A DNA stretch of 64,000 nucleotides, taken from Euzebya rosea (lineage in GTDB: Bacteria > Actinomycetota > Nitriliruptoria > Euzebyales > Euzebyaceae). Location: the NCBI RefSeq assembly GCF_003073135.1, contig NZ_PGDQ01000012.1, forward strand, positions 146,990-210,989, written 5' to 3'. A program made the position numbers and the translations under genes. Every line of letters starts with the position of its first letter. Positions within the stretch are counted from its first letter, which is position 1. Positions 51,659-60,913 of this stretch are shown in pieces. Below the pieces are notes generated by a model. The model did not search any database. It saw only the letters and a program-made list of their open reading frames with translations, and was not told the DNA's origin.

Positions 51659-52001
51659 GGTCGTTCCTCGATCCGTGGGAGGGTCGACCCGATGGTGCAG
51701 CGCGTCGGCCGGACGCAGCCGTGCCGAACGACCCGGTTCCCGAGGGCCGTCCGGCAGGGCCACGCGAGTCGGGTTCCGGGCGTGTCGGGTTCCGGGCGTG
51801 TCGGGTTCCGGGCGTGTCGGGTTCCGGGCCGCCCGTCGCGATCGCCCGACAGGCGCATGGGTCGACCGTGCGTCACCCAGCGGACAGACGTCAGCCGAAG
51901 GTCCCGTGGGGATCGGGTCGTTCGCCTCGTGTCCACCCGCGGGCCCCGGTGCATGCTGGCCTCGACCGGATCCGTTCCGGTCGGGAAGGACGTCGGTGGT
52001 C
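51659..52001. other. 343-base intergenic region with repeats
   Basis: No ORF with coding character. It contains the 16-bp tandem repeats and palindrome at 51769-51851. SD-like GGGAAGGA (51983-51990) lies before the downstream start. Likely holds divergent promoters for the AhpD-like and Excalibur-like genes, though none is evident by eye. Confidence 0.5.
51769..51851 (+). repeat. 16-bp tandem repeats running into palindromic repeat copy C
   Basis: Three full units of TCGGGTTCCGGGCGTG at 51769, 51785 and 51801 are followed by a fourth that continues into the palindromic element (51814-51851) with arms GTGTCGGG and CCCGACA. That element matches copy A over 35 of 39 positions apart from the block GTGG/CGAT near 51839. 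The tandem unit is the left arm of the element, repeated. Confidence 0.75.
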
Positions 52002-53480
52002 ATGCTCGGCGACACGCGAGAACGAGACCAGATCCGCCTCGAACCCCGTCCGACAGCGAGCCCGTACCAGGGCCAGATGCCGGCTGCGGCACCCCAGGGA
52101 GTCGGTGGACCCTCTGGACCGTTGCCCCCTTCCCCCTCACCATCCGGGTCGTCCGCGACGCCGTGGATCGTGGCCGCCCTCGCCGTCCTCCTGGTCGTCG
52201 TGGGTGGGCTGGTCGGCCTGCTGCTGCTTCGCGACAGCGGTGAGACGACCACCGAGGTCGCCCCGCCGACCGAGGTCGAGGTACCGGTGGCGGAGGAGCC
52301 CGCGGCTCCTGTCCCGCCGGCCCCCGCAGCGGAGCCGACGACCGAGGCCGTGCCGGAGGCGCCGCTCGACGAGGGCAAGCCCGAACGCGGCTCCGACGAC
52401 GCGACCGTCGCCGCGGCTGCTGCCGGCGTTGACTTCTCCTGGCTGGCACTCCCCCCTGCCTCGCCGTACACGACCTTCGAGTGGGTCACCGACGACAGTG
52501 GTCAGCTGACCGTCGAGCTCCCCACCGCGTGGGCCGACCGTGACCTCCGCAACGACACCAGCGACGGTGTCGCGATCCCCTCGATCTGGGCGGCCCCCGA
52601 CCTCGAGGGACTGATCGATCGCTGGGACGGCTCCGGCGCCATCCTCGAGCTGCGGACCGCCGCAACCGGGACCACCGACACCGTGCTCGCCGACATGGGC
52701 AGCGCCATCGCCGCCGACACGACCTGCACCGAGCAGCGGTCCTACGCCTACGACGACGGCTGGTACGTCGGCACGGCCATCCTCCACGCCGGCTGTGGCT
52801 CGACCGACAGCGCGATGCTGCAGATCGCCGCCACCGACGGGACCAACGGCGTCCTCGCGGTCCAGGTCCAGATGACCTCCACCGCCGATGTCGACGCCGC
52901 GGTCCGGATCGTGCAGACCTTCCAGGCCATCACGACCACGACCCCCGCGCCCGTCCCCGTTCCCGCCCCCGCGGCTCCGGCCCCTGCGCCTGCGCCGGCG
53001 CCGGCGGTCCCGGCTCCGGCCCCTGCGCCGAACCCGCCGGTCAACAGCTTCGGCCTGCCGACCGGGCTGTTCTGCGCTGACCTGTTCGCGATGGGCTACA
53101 GCTACGTCGACGCCGTGGACTACTGGTACGCCGACGGCGCACCGAACCGCATGGACGCCGACGTCGACGGGATCCCCTGCGAGACCGTGTACCCCTCGTG
53201 GGAGATCGACGCGTACTGGGGCTTCACGACCCCGGCACCGCCGACGGACGAATGGGCCGAGGCCATGTGGGTGGCCGAGAACGCCATGTACGCCTGCGGC
53301 TACACCCCGGCGCTCGACACCTGGGTCGACGGACCCGCACCCGACGGCGGCTACACCGTCACGATGACCGTGGACGTCGGATGGGACCTGATCTGGGCCC
53401 AGTTCGAGGTGTTCCCCTGGAGCGGTGAGATCTACGGCTTCGACGCCGTCGCCGACGACCTGCTCTGGTGCAACTACTGA
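52002..53480 (+). CDS. Single-pass surface protein with Excalibur-like Ca-binding domain
   Basis: A 492-residue protein with a cytoplasmic Pro/Gly-rich leader (1-53), one transmembrane helix (54-77, WIVAALAVLLVVVGGLVGLL), then an Ala/Pro/Glu-rich linker. A folded domain (~140-300) with FEWVTDDSGQLTVELPTAWA resembles PsbP/photosystem-lipoprotein-like folds. A Pro-Ala repeat (PAPAPAPAP) separates it from an Excalibur-like domain (GLFCADLFAMGYSYVDAVDY ... MDADVDGIPCETVYP) with DxDxDGIPCE. The last ~75 residues (TDEWAEAMWVAENAMYACGY) are a third unit. ATG 52002. Confidence 0.7.
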   Translation: MLGDTRERDQIRLEPRPTASPYQGQMPAAAPQGVGGPSGPLPPSPSPSGSSATPWIVAALAVLLVVVGGLVGLLLLRDSGETTTEVAPPTEVEVPVAEEPAAPVPPAPAAEPTTEAVPEAPLDEGKPERGSDDATVAAAAAGVDFSWLALPPASPYTTFEWVTDDSGQLTVELPTAWADRDLRNDTSDGVAIPSIWAAPDLEGLIDRWDGSGAILELRTAATGTTDTVLADMGSAIAADTTCTEQRSYAYDDGWYVGTAILHAGCGSTDSAMLQIAATDGTNGVLAVQVQMTSTADVDAAVRIVQTFQAITTTTPAPVPVPAPAAPAPAPAPAPAVPAPAPAPNPPVNSFGLPTGLFCADLFAMGYSYVDAVDYWYADGAPNRMDADVDGIPCETVYPSWEIDAYWGFTTPAPPTDEWAEAMWVAENAMYACGYTPALDTWVDGPAPDGGYTVTMTVDVGWDLIWAQFEVFPWSGEIYGFDAVADDLLWCNY

Positions 53481-53496
53481 CGACGGACACAACCGG

Positions 53497-53526
53497 CCGG
53501 CGGCTCACAGCGCGGTGAGCCGCCGG
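53497..53526. terminator. Perfect 12-bp stem bidirectional terminator
   Basis: CCGGCGGCTCAC / GTGAGCCGCCGG with loop AGCGCG, between the plus-strand Excalibur-like gene and the minus-strand CrtI-like gene. Confidence 0.8.
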
Positions 53527-53542
53527 TCACCAGCTCGGGCCG

Positions 53543-54961
53543 TCACTGACCGCGAAGCCAGTCCAGCGCCGACCGGGCGGCGTGGAAGCCACACATGCCG
53601 TGGGCGCCGGCGCCGGGCGGAGTTGCCGCCGAGCAGAGGTACACCCCGGGGATGCCGGTGGCGTAGGGGTCCAGCGTGACCCGGGGGCGGAAGACCAGCT
53701 GCCATGGCGTGTTGGCTCCCGTGACGATGTCGCCGCCGACGTAGTTGGGGTTGTGCACCGACATCTGCGTCGTCGACCGGACGTGCGTGGCGACGACGCG
53801 GTCGCGGAAGCCGGGCGCGAACCGCTCGACCTGGGCGGTGATCGCCTCGGTGGCGTCGCCGGTCCACCCGTGCGGCGTGTGCGCGTAGGCGTAGACGGGG
53901 TGCAGGTCGCCCCGGGCTCGTCCCGGGTCGGCGAGGGACTGCTGGCCGAGCAGCACGAACGGCCGCTCGGGCATCCGACCGCGGTGCACGGCCTGCTCCG
54001 CGGCCGCCGTCTCCTCGAAGTCCCCGATGACGTGCACGGTGCCGGCCCGCCGGGTCGGTTCGTGGCTCCACGGCACCCCACCCTCCACCGCGTACTCGAC
54101 CTTGAACGCCCCCGGGCCGTGGCGGTACCGCCGGTACGCCCGGGCCACCCGCAACGGCAGGCGATCGCCGGCCATCCGCACGACCGCCCCCGGGGCCACG
54201 TCCAGCACCGTCAGGTCGGGGCTGCCGAGCTCCTCCAGCGACTCGACGCGGACGCCGGTCTCGATGGTCCCGCCGTGCGCCTCGATGACGGACCGCATGG
54301 CCGTGGCGATGGCCTGTGACCCTCCCTCTGCCACCGGCCACCCGTACCGATGTGCGGCCGTCGCGAGGGCCGCCCCGATGGCCGCCGACAGGGGGTGGCC
54401 GAACGGGCGCATCCCGTGCGCGCCGGCTCCGGCCCACAGGGCCCGGGCCTCCTGGGTGGACAACCGCGACGCGAGCAGCTGCACCGACGGGGCGGCGCGC
54501 AGGCCGAAGCGACCGAGCGCGAACGGATGGGCGGGGACGTGCAGCATCGGCTGGAGGAAGTCCTCGGCGATCCGGTCGAACCGGTCGACCAGCGGACCGA
54601 ACAGCCGACGCCACGCGCCGCCGTCGACGCCGAGCCCGTCGGCGGTGTCGTCCACCGAGCGGTACGCCGCCGCCCCCCTCCCCCCGTCCAGGGGATGGCT
54701 GTACTGGACCTCGGGCCACCGCCAGGTCAGGCCGTGGGCGGCAAGGTCCACCGACCGGCTGAAGGCGGTGTCGACGGCCAGGGGATGGAAGCCGCTGCAC
54801 TCGTCGTGCAGCAGCCCGGGGACCGTCAGCTCGCTGCTGCGCACCCCGCCGCCGATCGTGTCGGCTGCCTCCAGCACCCTGACCGTCACGCCGGCGGTGG
54901 CCAGCGTGACGGCGGCAGCCAGGCCGTTCGGCCCGCTGCCCACCACCACGGCGTCGGTCAT
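53543..54961 (-). CDS. CrtI/phytoene-desaturase-like FAD oxidoreductase
   Basis: A 472-residue flavoprotein. N-terminal FAD motif AVVVGSGPNGLAAAVTLATA, then GVTVRVLEAADTIGGGVRSS with the typical Glu, and a C-terminal FAD contact PGVYLCSAATPPGAGAHGMC. A GGSQAIATAMRSVIEAHGGT stretch matches the CrtI family. Family members desaturate or isomerise carotenoids and other polyenes, or oxidise fatty chains. Starts 19 bases after the DUF3556 stop in a same-strand set with an acyl-CoA synthetase. Confidence 0.88.
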   Translation of the reverse strand: MTDAVVVGSGPNGLAAAVTLATAGVTVRVLEAADTIGGGVRSSELTVPGLLHDECSGFHPLAVDTAFSRSVDLAAHGLTWRWPEVQYSHPLDGGRGAAAYRSVDDTADGLGVDGGAWRRLFGPLVDRFDRIAEDFLQPMLHVPAHPFALGRFGLRAAPSVQLLASRLSTQEARALWAGAGAHGMRPFGHPLSAAIGAALATAAHRYGWPVAEGGSQAIATAMRSVIEAHGGTIETGVRVESLEELGSPDLTVLDVAPGAVVRMAGDRLPLRVARAYRRYRHGPGAFKVEYAVEGGVPWSHEPTRRAGTVHVIGDFEETAAAEQAVHRGRMPERPFVLLGQQSLADPGRARGDLHPVYAYAHTPHGWTGDATEAITAQVERFAPGFRDRVVATHVRSTTQMSVHNPNYVGGDIVTGANTPWQLVFRPRVTLDPYATGIPGVYLCSAATPPGAGAHGMCGFHAARSALDWLRGQ

Positions 54962-54980
54962 CGGCTGCGCACCCGGCTGG

Positions 54981-56786
54981 TCATGCCCCCACCGTCGCAC
55001 GAGCCGACGGGTGGGCCCACTCGCCGCTCGGCACGTACCCGTCGCGGCGCCAGGTGACGGTGTGGGGGATCGGCCCGTTCGGCAGCCACGGCTGCTCGTC
55101 GACGGCGTCGGCCGGGTGGTAGTGCCCGCGCTCGACGACACCGACGGCCGCGTCGATGACCTTGTACTCCAGCCGCTTGCGATGGATCGGCTGGGACTCG
55201 ATCCACACGATGATGCACTCCCCCGGCTCGAAGCCGCAGCGCTTCTGGACGGCGGTGATCGTCTGCTCGTTGTGCAGGTGCGCATCCCCGAACTGCCAGC
55301 CGATGAGGGTCGTGCAGGTGAACTCGCCCTCGCGGATGCGGTAGTTCTCCAGCCGGTCGAGGTGACGCATCATCAGCGACATCAGCGCCCGGCCCTGGCT
55401 GTGCATGGTCCGCCAGGCCATCGCCTTCTGCATGAAGATCTCCGCGACCTCCTTGCCGTAAGCGGCGGCCAGCTGGTCGACCTGGTTGGCGTTGGCCTTG
55501 ACCAGGTGCTGGTTGAGCTTGTCCTCGGCCGCATCCCCCCGGAAGGCCCATGTGGCCGACGCCCAGTTGCCGGCATACTGCCGCATGGACGGCAGGAAGC
55601 TGACCAGGTCGGGACGCAGGTTGCCGAGGATGGGCATGGACAGGAACGCCACGGCGATGGCCGTCAGCACCAGCGGGGAGCTGACGTCACCGATCGCGTA
55701 CCCCTCCCCCGCCGGGAAGCCGGCGAACAACCAGGCGGTGGCGAACATGAAGAAGACGTTCCACTCCAGCGGCACGGCGAGCGGGAAGGTGGAGGTGATG
55801 AAGACGTGGAAGAGGATCATCCCCGCGATGGCCAGCCAGGTGACCGTGGAGTTGGTCGAGAACAGCAGCACGACCGGCAGGCACAGCTCGACGACCGTGC
55901 CGCCGATGTGGGCGAACGCCCAGGCGAGTCGTGACGGGCGCAGGTCGTCGGGGAAGCTCCGGTAGAGCTTGCGCTTGAAGGCCGTGGAGGTGATCCAGGG
56001 CGTGTTGCTCATCATCGGGGGAACCACGGAGGTGAAGTGGTGGCCGAACTTCGACACCCCGGCGCCCATCCAGATGGTGACCATCGCGATCTTCGCGGCC
56101 AGGATCATGTCGACGGGGCTGGACAGGACGGCGAAGAAGAACAGGATCGCGACGTACTGCTCGGAGCGGGCGGCCAGGTAGACCACCCGGTCACGCAGGC
56201 CCATGACGCAGATGAGCACGACGTAGGCCAGCAGGCCCATCGGGTGGATCAGGCCGGCGTCGGTCCCGGGGAAGGCGTTGTCCTGGGTTCCGGGCGCCAC
56301 CAGCAGGCCGACCAGCACCACCAGGATCGCGCCGTAGAGGGTGACGTCGACGACGGTGCGGTGGTCACCGGCGGTGAAGGGCACCTTGTCCGGCCACGGG
56401 GGCAGCCGAAGGGTGTTGCGTCGGGTCCAGTAGCGCCAGCCGCCGGTGAACGGCGCGAACTTGAACGCCAGCGGTCCCGACGACGAGGCGTAGCCCGTGA
56501 CCTCGAACAGCAGGGTCCAGACGATCAGCTTCTCGTACACGATCGGTTCGCCCCACCAGCCCCCGAGGTCGACCAGCGACAGGCCCGGCGTGGTGGCCCC
56601 GACGACCAGCACCCCGGCGACCACGTAGAACAACAGCTTGTACACGTACAGCATGTGCATCTGCTTCGGGCCGCCGAAGCCGTACTCGACCCAGTGCGTC
56701 GCCAGCATGCGCATGCGGTCCATGAACGGCATCGACTCGTACTCCGCCGGGTCCACCGGCGGCATGTCTGCGGTCCTGAATCCCAT
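54981..56786 (-). CDS. DUF3556 multi-pass membrane protein
   Basis: A 601-residue protein with about 9-10 membrane helices between ~50 and ~400, then a soluble ~180-residue C-terminal domain. Diagnostic parts are MPFMDRMRMLATHWVEYGFG, GPKQMHMLYVYKLLFYVVAG, MGAGVSKFGHHFTSVVPPMM and WQFGDAHLHNEQTITAVQKR. DUF3556 proteins are known from mycobacteria with no settled function. Members sit near FAD oxidoreductases and acyl-CoA synthetases, as here. ATG 56786 is preceded by GAAGGAGAAGGA, an excellent ribosome site. Confidence 0.85.
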   Translation of the reverse strand: MGFRTADMPPVDPAEYESMPFMDRMRMLATHWVEYGFGGPKQMHMLYVYKLLFYVVAGVLVVGATTPGLSLVDLGGWWGEPIVYEKLIVWTLLFEVTGYASSSGPLAFKFAPFTGGWRYWTRRNTLRLPPWPDKVPFTAGDHRTVVDVTLYGAILVVLVGLLVAPGTQDNAFPGTDAGLIHPMGLLAYVVLICVMGLRDRVVYLAARSEQYVAILFFFAVLSSPVDMILAAKIAMVTIWMGAGVSKFGHHFTSVVPPMMSNTPWITSTAFKRKLYRSFPDDLRPSRLAWAFAHIGGTVVELCLPVVLLFSTNSTVTWLAIAGMILFHVFITSTFPLAVPLEWNVFFMFATAWLFAGFPAGEGYAIGDVSSPLVLTAIAVAFLSMPILGNLRPDLVSFLPSMRQYAGNWASATWAFRGDAAEDKLNQHLVKANANQVDQLAAAYGKEVAEIFMQKAMAWRTMHSQGRALMSLMMRHLDRLENYRIREGEFTCTTLIGWQFGDAHLHNEQTITAVQKRCGFEPGECIIVWIESQPIHRKRLEYKVIDAAVGVVERGHYHPADAVDEQPWLPNGPIPHTVTWRRDGYVPSGEWAHPSARATVGA

Positions 56787-56922
56787 CGTCCTTCTCCTTC
56801 GTTGACAGGTGTGCGGGCAGCCCACGTCGAGGCACGCGACGACATCCCCCGAGCGGTGGCTCGTGGTCGACGTCGGTTCGACCGACGGGGGCAACCGGGA
56901 CGGGCAGGCCCGTCCCGTGGGG

Positions 56923-58401
56923 CTAGGTGGGCTGGGGTTGCAGCATCCGACGCAGGCCCGGTTTGTCGACCTTGCCGACCGGGTTGCGCGGCAGCTCGTC
57001 GACGAGGTGGATGGCCTCCGGCACCTTGACCCTGGTCAGGTGCCGACGGCAGTGGTCCAGCAGGGTCGCCTCGTCGACGTCCGCGCCGGGGTAGCGGGAC
57101 ACGAACGCGACGGGCACCTCGCCGAACAGGGGGTCCGGCCGACCCACGACGGCGACCTCCAGCACGCCGTCGACGGCGGCCAGAACCGACTCGATCTCCT
57201 TGGGGTACAGGTTCTCGCCGCCGCGGATGATCATGTCCTTGACGCGGTCGACGATGCGGAGGTAGCCGTCGTCGTCGAGCACGCCGACGTCCCCGGTGCG
57301 CAGCCAGCCGTCGACGATCGTCTCGGCGGTCGCCTCGCAACGCCCGAGGTAGCCGCGCATGACAGTCGGGCCGGCGATGACGACCTCGCCGCGTTCGCCG
57401 GTGGGGACGGGGTTGCCGTCCTCGTCGACCACCCGGATCGACTGCCCCGGGAGGGCCGGTCCCACGGTGCCGAGCTTCCGGACCCCGTCGACCGGGTTGC
57501 ACGCCGAGGCGCACGTGCCCTCGGTCAGCCCGTACCCCTCGACCATCTCGAAGCCGTACCGTTCGTGGCTCGCGACCAGAAGCTCCTTCGAGACCGGGGC
57601 AGCACCGCAGACGACGAACCGCAACGACGACGTGTCCGGACGAACGTCCTCCGGCAGGGCCACGAGCATCGCGTAGATCGTCGGGACTGCGGAGAAGTAG
57701 GTGGGCCGCAGCCGTTCGACGTCGTCGAAGAACCGGCTGGCGGAGAACTGGCCGACGATCGACACCTGCCCGCCGGCACGCCAGACCGACAGGACGCTGA
57801 CCATGATCGCGTTCACGTGGAACAGCGGCAGGACCAGCATGCAGTGGTCGTCGGCGGTCAGGCCGAAGTGCTGCACCATCTGGCTGGTCATTGCCTCGGC
57901 GTTGTCGTGATCCAGCATCACGCCCTTGGGCTTCCCCGTGGAGCCGCTCGTGTAGATGAGCAGGGCAAGGTCACCACCGGAGAGGTCGACCGGGTCCGGC
58001 CCGATCGGTGGCCGTCCGTCGACGGGCCGAGCCAAGTCGTCCACCGCGATGGCCAGCCGGCCGCCGCGGGGGCTGTCGTCGCGTCCCTCGTTGACGACGA
58101 CGAGCGCACCGGCGTCCCCGATCTGGTAGGCGGCCTCGTGCTCGGTGAACACCGGGTTGACCGGGGTGGCCACGGCGCCGAGCCGCCACGCCGCGAGCAT
58201 CACGACCAGCAGCTCGACGCGGTTGGGCAGGACGATGGCCACGACGTCGCCCCGTCGGAGGCCCAGCCCGGCCAGCTGACCAGCGACGGCGCACGTCCAG
58301 TCGTCGAGCTGCCGGTAGGTCAGCTCCGTGCGGTCGTCCCGCACGGCGACGGCTGCCCGGCGGTCAGCAGGGCAACGCCAAGGGAGGTAGTCCAGGCTCA
58401 T
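56923..58401 (-). CDS. AMP-dependent acyl-CoA synthetase/ligase
   Basis: A 492-residue ANL enzyme. The P-loop is LLIYTSGSTGKPKGVMLDHD, A5 VEGYGLTEGTCASACNP, A7 GWLRTGDVGVLDDDGYLRI, A8 DRVKDMIIRGGENLYPKEIE and A10 LPRNPVGKVDKPGLRR. It activates a carboxylate with ATP and likely couples it to CoA; chain length is not predictable. ATG 58401 (MSLDYLPWRCPADRRAAVAV). Same-strand and upstream of DUF3556 and the CrtI-like gene. Confidence 0.93.
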   Translation of the reverse strand: MSLDYLPWRCPADRRAAVAVRDDRTELTYRQLDDWTCAVAGQLAGLGLRRGDVVAIVLPNRVELLVVMLAAWRLGAVATPVNPVFTEHEAAYQIGDAGALVVVNEGRDDSPRGGRLAIAVDDLARPVDGRPPIGPDPVDLSGGDLALLIYTSGSTGKPKGVMLDHDNAEAMTSQMVQHFGLTADDHCMLVLPLFHVNAIMVSVLSVWRAGGQVSIVGQFSASRFFDDVERLRPTYFSAVPTIYAMLVALPEDVRPDTSSLRFVVCGAAPVSKELLVASHERYGFEMVEGYGLTEGTCASACNPVDGVRKLGTVGPALPGQSIRVVDEDGNPVPTGERGEVVIAGPTVMRGYLGRCEATAETIVDGWLRTGDVGVLDDDGYLRIVDRVKDMIIRGGENLYPKEIESVLAAVDGVLEVAVVGRPDPLFGEVPVAFVSRYPGADVDEATLLDHCRRHLTRVKVPEAIHLVDELPRNPVGKVDKPGLRRMLQPQPT

Positions 58402-58542
58402 GTCGGCTCCGCGTCGAGCGCTGCGGCTCGGTCGATGTCGGGAAGGTGAACCTAGGCCCGTGACCACCGCGGGCAACACGGTCCGGCGGGACGAATATCC
58501 ACGGCGATCTCGTGCACGATGCACAACCGTCGATGACCGTGG

Positions 58543-59856
58543 TCAGCGGCTGGGCCCCCCGCCGGCCAGCACGACCGGTCCGAGCAGGTGGCAGGCGTGC
58601 AGGGCCAGCTCGAGGTCCAGACGACCGTCCTCGAGTGGCCGGCCGCGCATCTCCTCGACCTGCTGGATGCGGTACTTCACGGTGTTGCGGTGGAGGAGCA
58701 GCACCTCGCCGGTGCGCACGTAGCTGCCGCCGGCCCGGAGGTGCACCCTGACCGTCTCGCGCAGCCGGTCGGCGGTCTCCGTGGCTTCGGCCAGCGGCCC
58801 GAGCACCTCGTGGACCCAACGGCGGGTCCCGCTGAGGTCGTGTGCCAGACGCGCGACCGTGGTCATGCCGTCCTCGGCCCAGCCGACCGCTCGAGCGACC
58901 GGTGTGGCGGCCACGGCCGGCACGGCCCTGACCGCCTCGGCCCGTTCCAGGCTGCGGCGGAACCCGTCGTGGCCGGCCAGGGGGGTGCCAAGCGCCATCC
59001 GGACGTCGGGGTCGACGTCGAGCCGCCGTCGCAGCTCGGCCATGTCGACGGGGTCGGTCCGCTGCCCCATGCCGAGCCAGATCCGCGCGGCGTTGCGGTC
59101 CACCGGGACCAGCAGCGGGACGCCGTGGCTCTCGAGCAGGACACCCAGCCGTTGCCCCACCTCCGTCAGGTCGGCCGTCCGGTCGGTCCCCTGGTTCGCC
59201 CCGGCCATCCAGACGACGGCCGCGACGTGGACCTGGGAGAGCCGGTAGCCGGTGCGGGAGAGGAAGTCCGCGGGGGCGACGGGACGTCCGTCGAGGACCC
59301 GCTGGACGAGCCCGGACACCACGCTCGCGCGGCGCTGAAGGACGTGGCGCCGTTCCTCCTCGTGGACCTCCAGCACGACGGTGGTGATCCAGTCGACGTA
59401 CTGGTGCATCCAGCCGGCGAGGTGGTGGAGGAGCCGCAGCTTGACGTCGGCTTCGGCGTCGAGCTGCTGGATCTCCTCGAACATGTGGTTAAGCAGGTCG
59501 TCGGACCCGATGTGATACGCCCGCCGGAGGGCAGCGGACGACACACCCTGCTGGGCCGTGCGCCGTGCGTAGTCGGTGGCTGCGGTGATCGGCTGGGCCC
59601 GCTCCAGCGGGATCCCCTGGCGCAGCAGGTGGAGGATCGTCACGACGTTGCCCTCGACGCTGGCATGCATCGAGTCGAGGATCTCCGGGTCGTCGAGCAC
59701 ATCGATGGCGTCCTCGATGGCCGCGTTCATCGTGTCGTTGATCTCGGCGAACCGGGCCTGCAGGCGGTCACCGACCACACCGACCAACCGCAGCACCTCG
59801 GCCGCCCCGGGTTCGTCGTCCTGCACCAGGCGGCCCTGCAGCGGTCGGGTCGTCAC
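58543..59856 (-). CDS. PucR/CdaR-family transcriptional regulator
   Basis: A 437-residue protein. It lacks the N-terminal PucR domain but has a helical region (~30-200) and a C-terminal PucR-type HTH_30: LRETVRVHLRAGGSYVRTGE, VLLLHRNTVKYRIQQVEEMR and LELALHACHLLGPVV. The LHRNTVKYRI motif is diagnostic. It is just upstream (same strand) of the acyl-CoA synthetase and probably controls that lipid-like block. GTG 59856 is used. Confidence 0.9.
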   Translation of the reverse strand: MTTRPLQGRLVQDDEPGAAEVLRLVGVVGDRLQARFAEINDTMNAAIEDAIDVLDDPEILDSMHASVEGNVVTILHLLRQGIPLERAQPITAATDYARRTAQQGVSSAALRRAYHIGSDDLLNHMFEEIQQLDAEADVKLRLLHHLAGWMHQYVDWITTVVLEVHEEERRHVLQRRASVVSGLVQRVLDGRPVAPADFLSRTGYRLSQVHVAAVVWMAGANQGTDRTADLTEVGQRLGVLLESHGVPLLVPVDRNAARIWLGMGQRTDPVDMAELRRRLDVDPDVRMALGTPLAGHDGFRRSLERAEAVRAVPAVAATPVARAVGWAEDGMTTVARLAHDLSGTRRWVHEVLGPLAEATETADRLRETVRVHLRAGGSYVRTGEVLLLHRNTVKYRIQQVEEMRGRPLEDGRLDLELALHACHLLGPVVLAGGGPSR

Positions 59857-59960
59857 GGCGCGTGGTGGTCGGGGGCAACGGGGTGTCGGCTCACGGCGCG
59901 GCAGCCTAGCGGCGTCCACTCGGTCGTCGGCCGGCCCTGCTCGACGTAGTGTCCCGTCGC

Positions 59961-60890
59961 ATGACGACGATGGACCGCATGCCCACGACAACGCTCGGCC
60001 GCGGCGGCCCGACGGTCAGCCGCATCGGCCTCGGCCTGGCCGCGCTGGGGCGACCCGGCTACATCAACGTCGGCCATGCCGACGACGTCGGCAGGGACCG
60101 GTCGGTGGAGGGGATGCGCGACCGAGCGCACGAGGTCCTCGACGTCGCGGTCGCCCTCGGCATCACCTACGTCGATGCGGCCCGGTCCTACGGGCGCGCC
60201 GAGGCGTTCCTGTCGTCGTGGTCCCCCGCCGCACCGGTGACGATCGGGTCGAAATGGGGCTACACCTACACCGCCGGCTGGCGGGTCGACGCCGAGGTGC
60301 ACGAGGTGAAGGACCACTCGCTGGCGACGTTCCGCCGGCAGCGGGCCGAGACCGACGCGCTGCTCGGCGATCGGCTGGGCCTGTACCAGGTCCACTCCGC
60401 CACGCTCGACTCGGGGATCCTCGACGACGAGGAGGTGCTGGACGCCCTGCGGGCCGAACCGGTCACGGTCGGCCTGTCGGTCTCCGGACCGGGACAGGCC
60501 GAGACGATCCGCCGGGCGCTGGCGATCCCCGACAGCCCGTTCCGCTGCGTGCAGGCCACGTGGAACGTGCTCGAACCCTCGGCAGGACCGGCCCTGGCCG
60601 AGGCCCACGACGCCGGGTGGGGGGTCATCGTGAAGGAGGCGCTGGCCAACGGGCGGCTGACGGCCCGTGGGGATCGTCCGCTCGTTGGACCGGCGTCCAG
60701 CGACGCGCTGGCGATCGCCGCGGTGCTTGCCCAACCGTTCGTCGACGTGGTGCTGTCGGGTGCCGCCACCGCGGCCCACCTGCGGTCCAACACCCGCGCG
60801 ATCGACGTCGACCCCGCCGACGTCCCGTCGACCACCCCCGGGGCCCCGACCGACTACTGGGCCCGCCGGTCGGCCCTCGACTGGACCTGA
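59961..60890 (+). CDS. Aldo/keto reductase
   Basis: A 309-residue barrel protein. LGRGGPTVSRIGLGLAALGR, VDAARSYGRAEAFLSSWS (Asp/Tyr), TIGSKWGYTYTAG (Lys) and LGLYQVHSATLDSGI (His) give the tetrad. C-terminal NADPH-site residues are less conserved. Not closely related to the 38717-39724 enzyme. ATG 59961 is used; GTG 59949 is also in frame. Confidence 0.87.
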   Translation: MTTMDRMPTTTLGRGGPTVSRIGLGLAALGRPGYINVGHADDVGRDRSVEGMRDRAHEVLDVAVALGITYVDAARSYGRAEAFLSSWSPAAPVTIGSKWGYTYTAGWRVDAEVHEVKDHSLATFRRQRAETDALLGDRLGLYQVHSATLDSGILDDEEVLDALRAEPVTVGLSVSGPGQAETIRRALAIPDSPFRCVQATWNVLEPSAGPALAEAHDAGWGVIVKEALANGRLTARGDRPLVGPASSDALAIAAVLAQPFVDVVLSGAATAAHLRSNTRAIDVDPADVPSTTPGAPTDYWARRSALDWT

Positions 60891-60913
60891 ACCCCCGGCG
60901 AACCCTGTCGAGG

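Noticed and set aside
51769..51851. Regularly spaced units suggesting a CRISPR array
   Set aside because: Units are 16 bp and directly adjacent with no spacers, and no cas genes are near.
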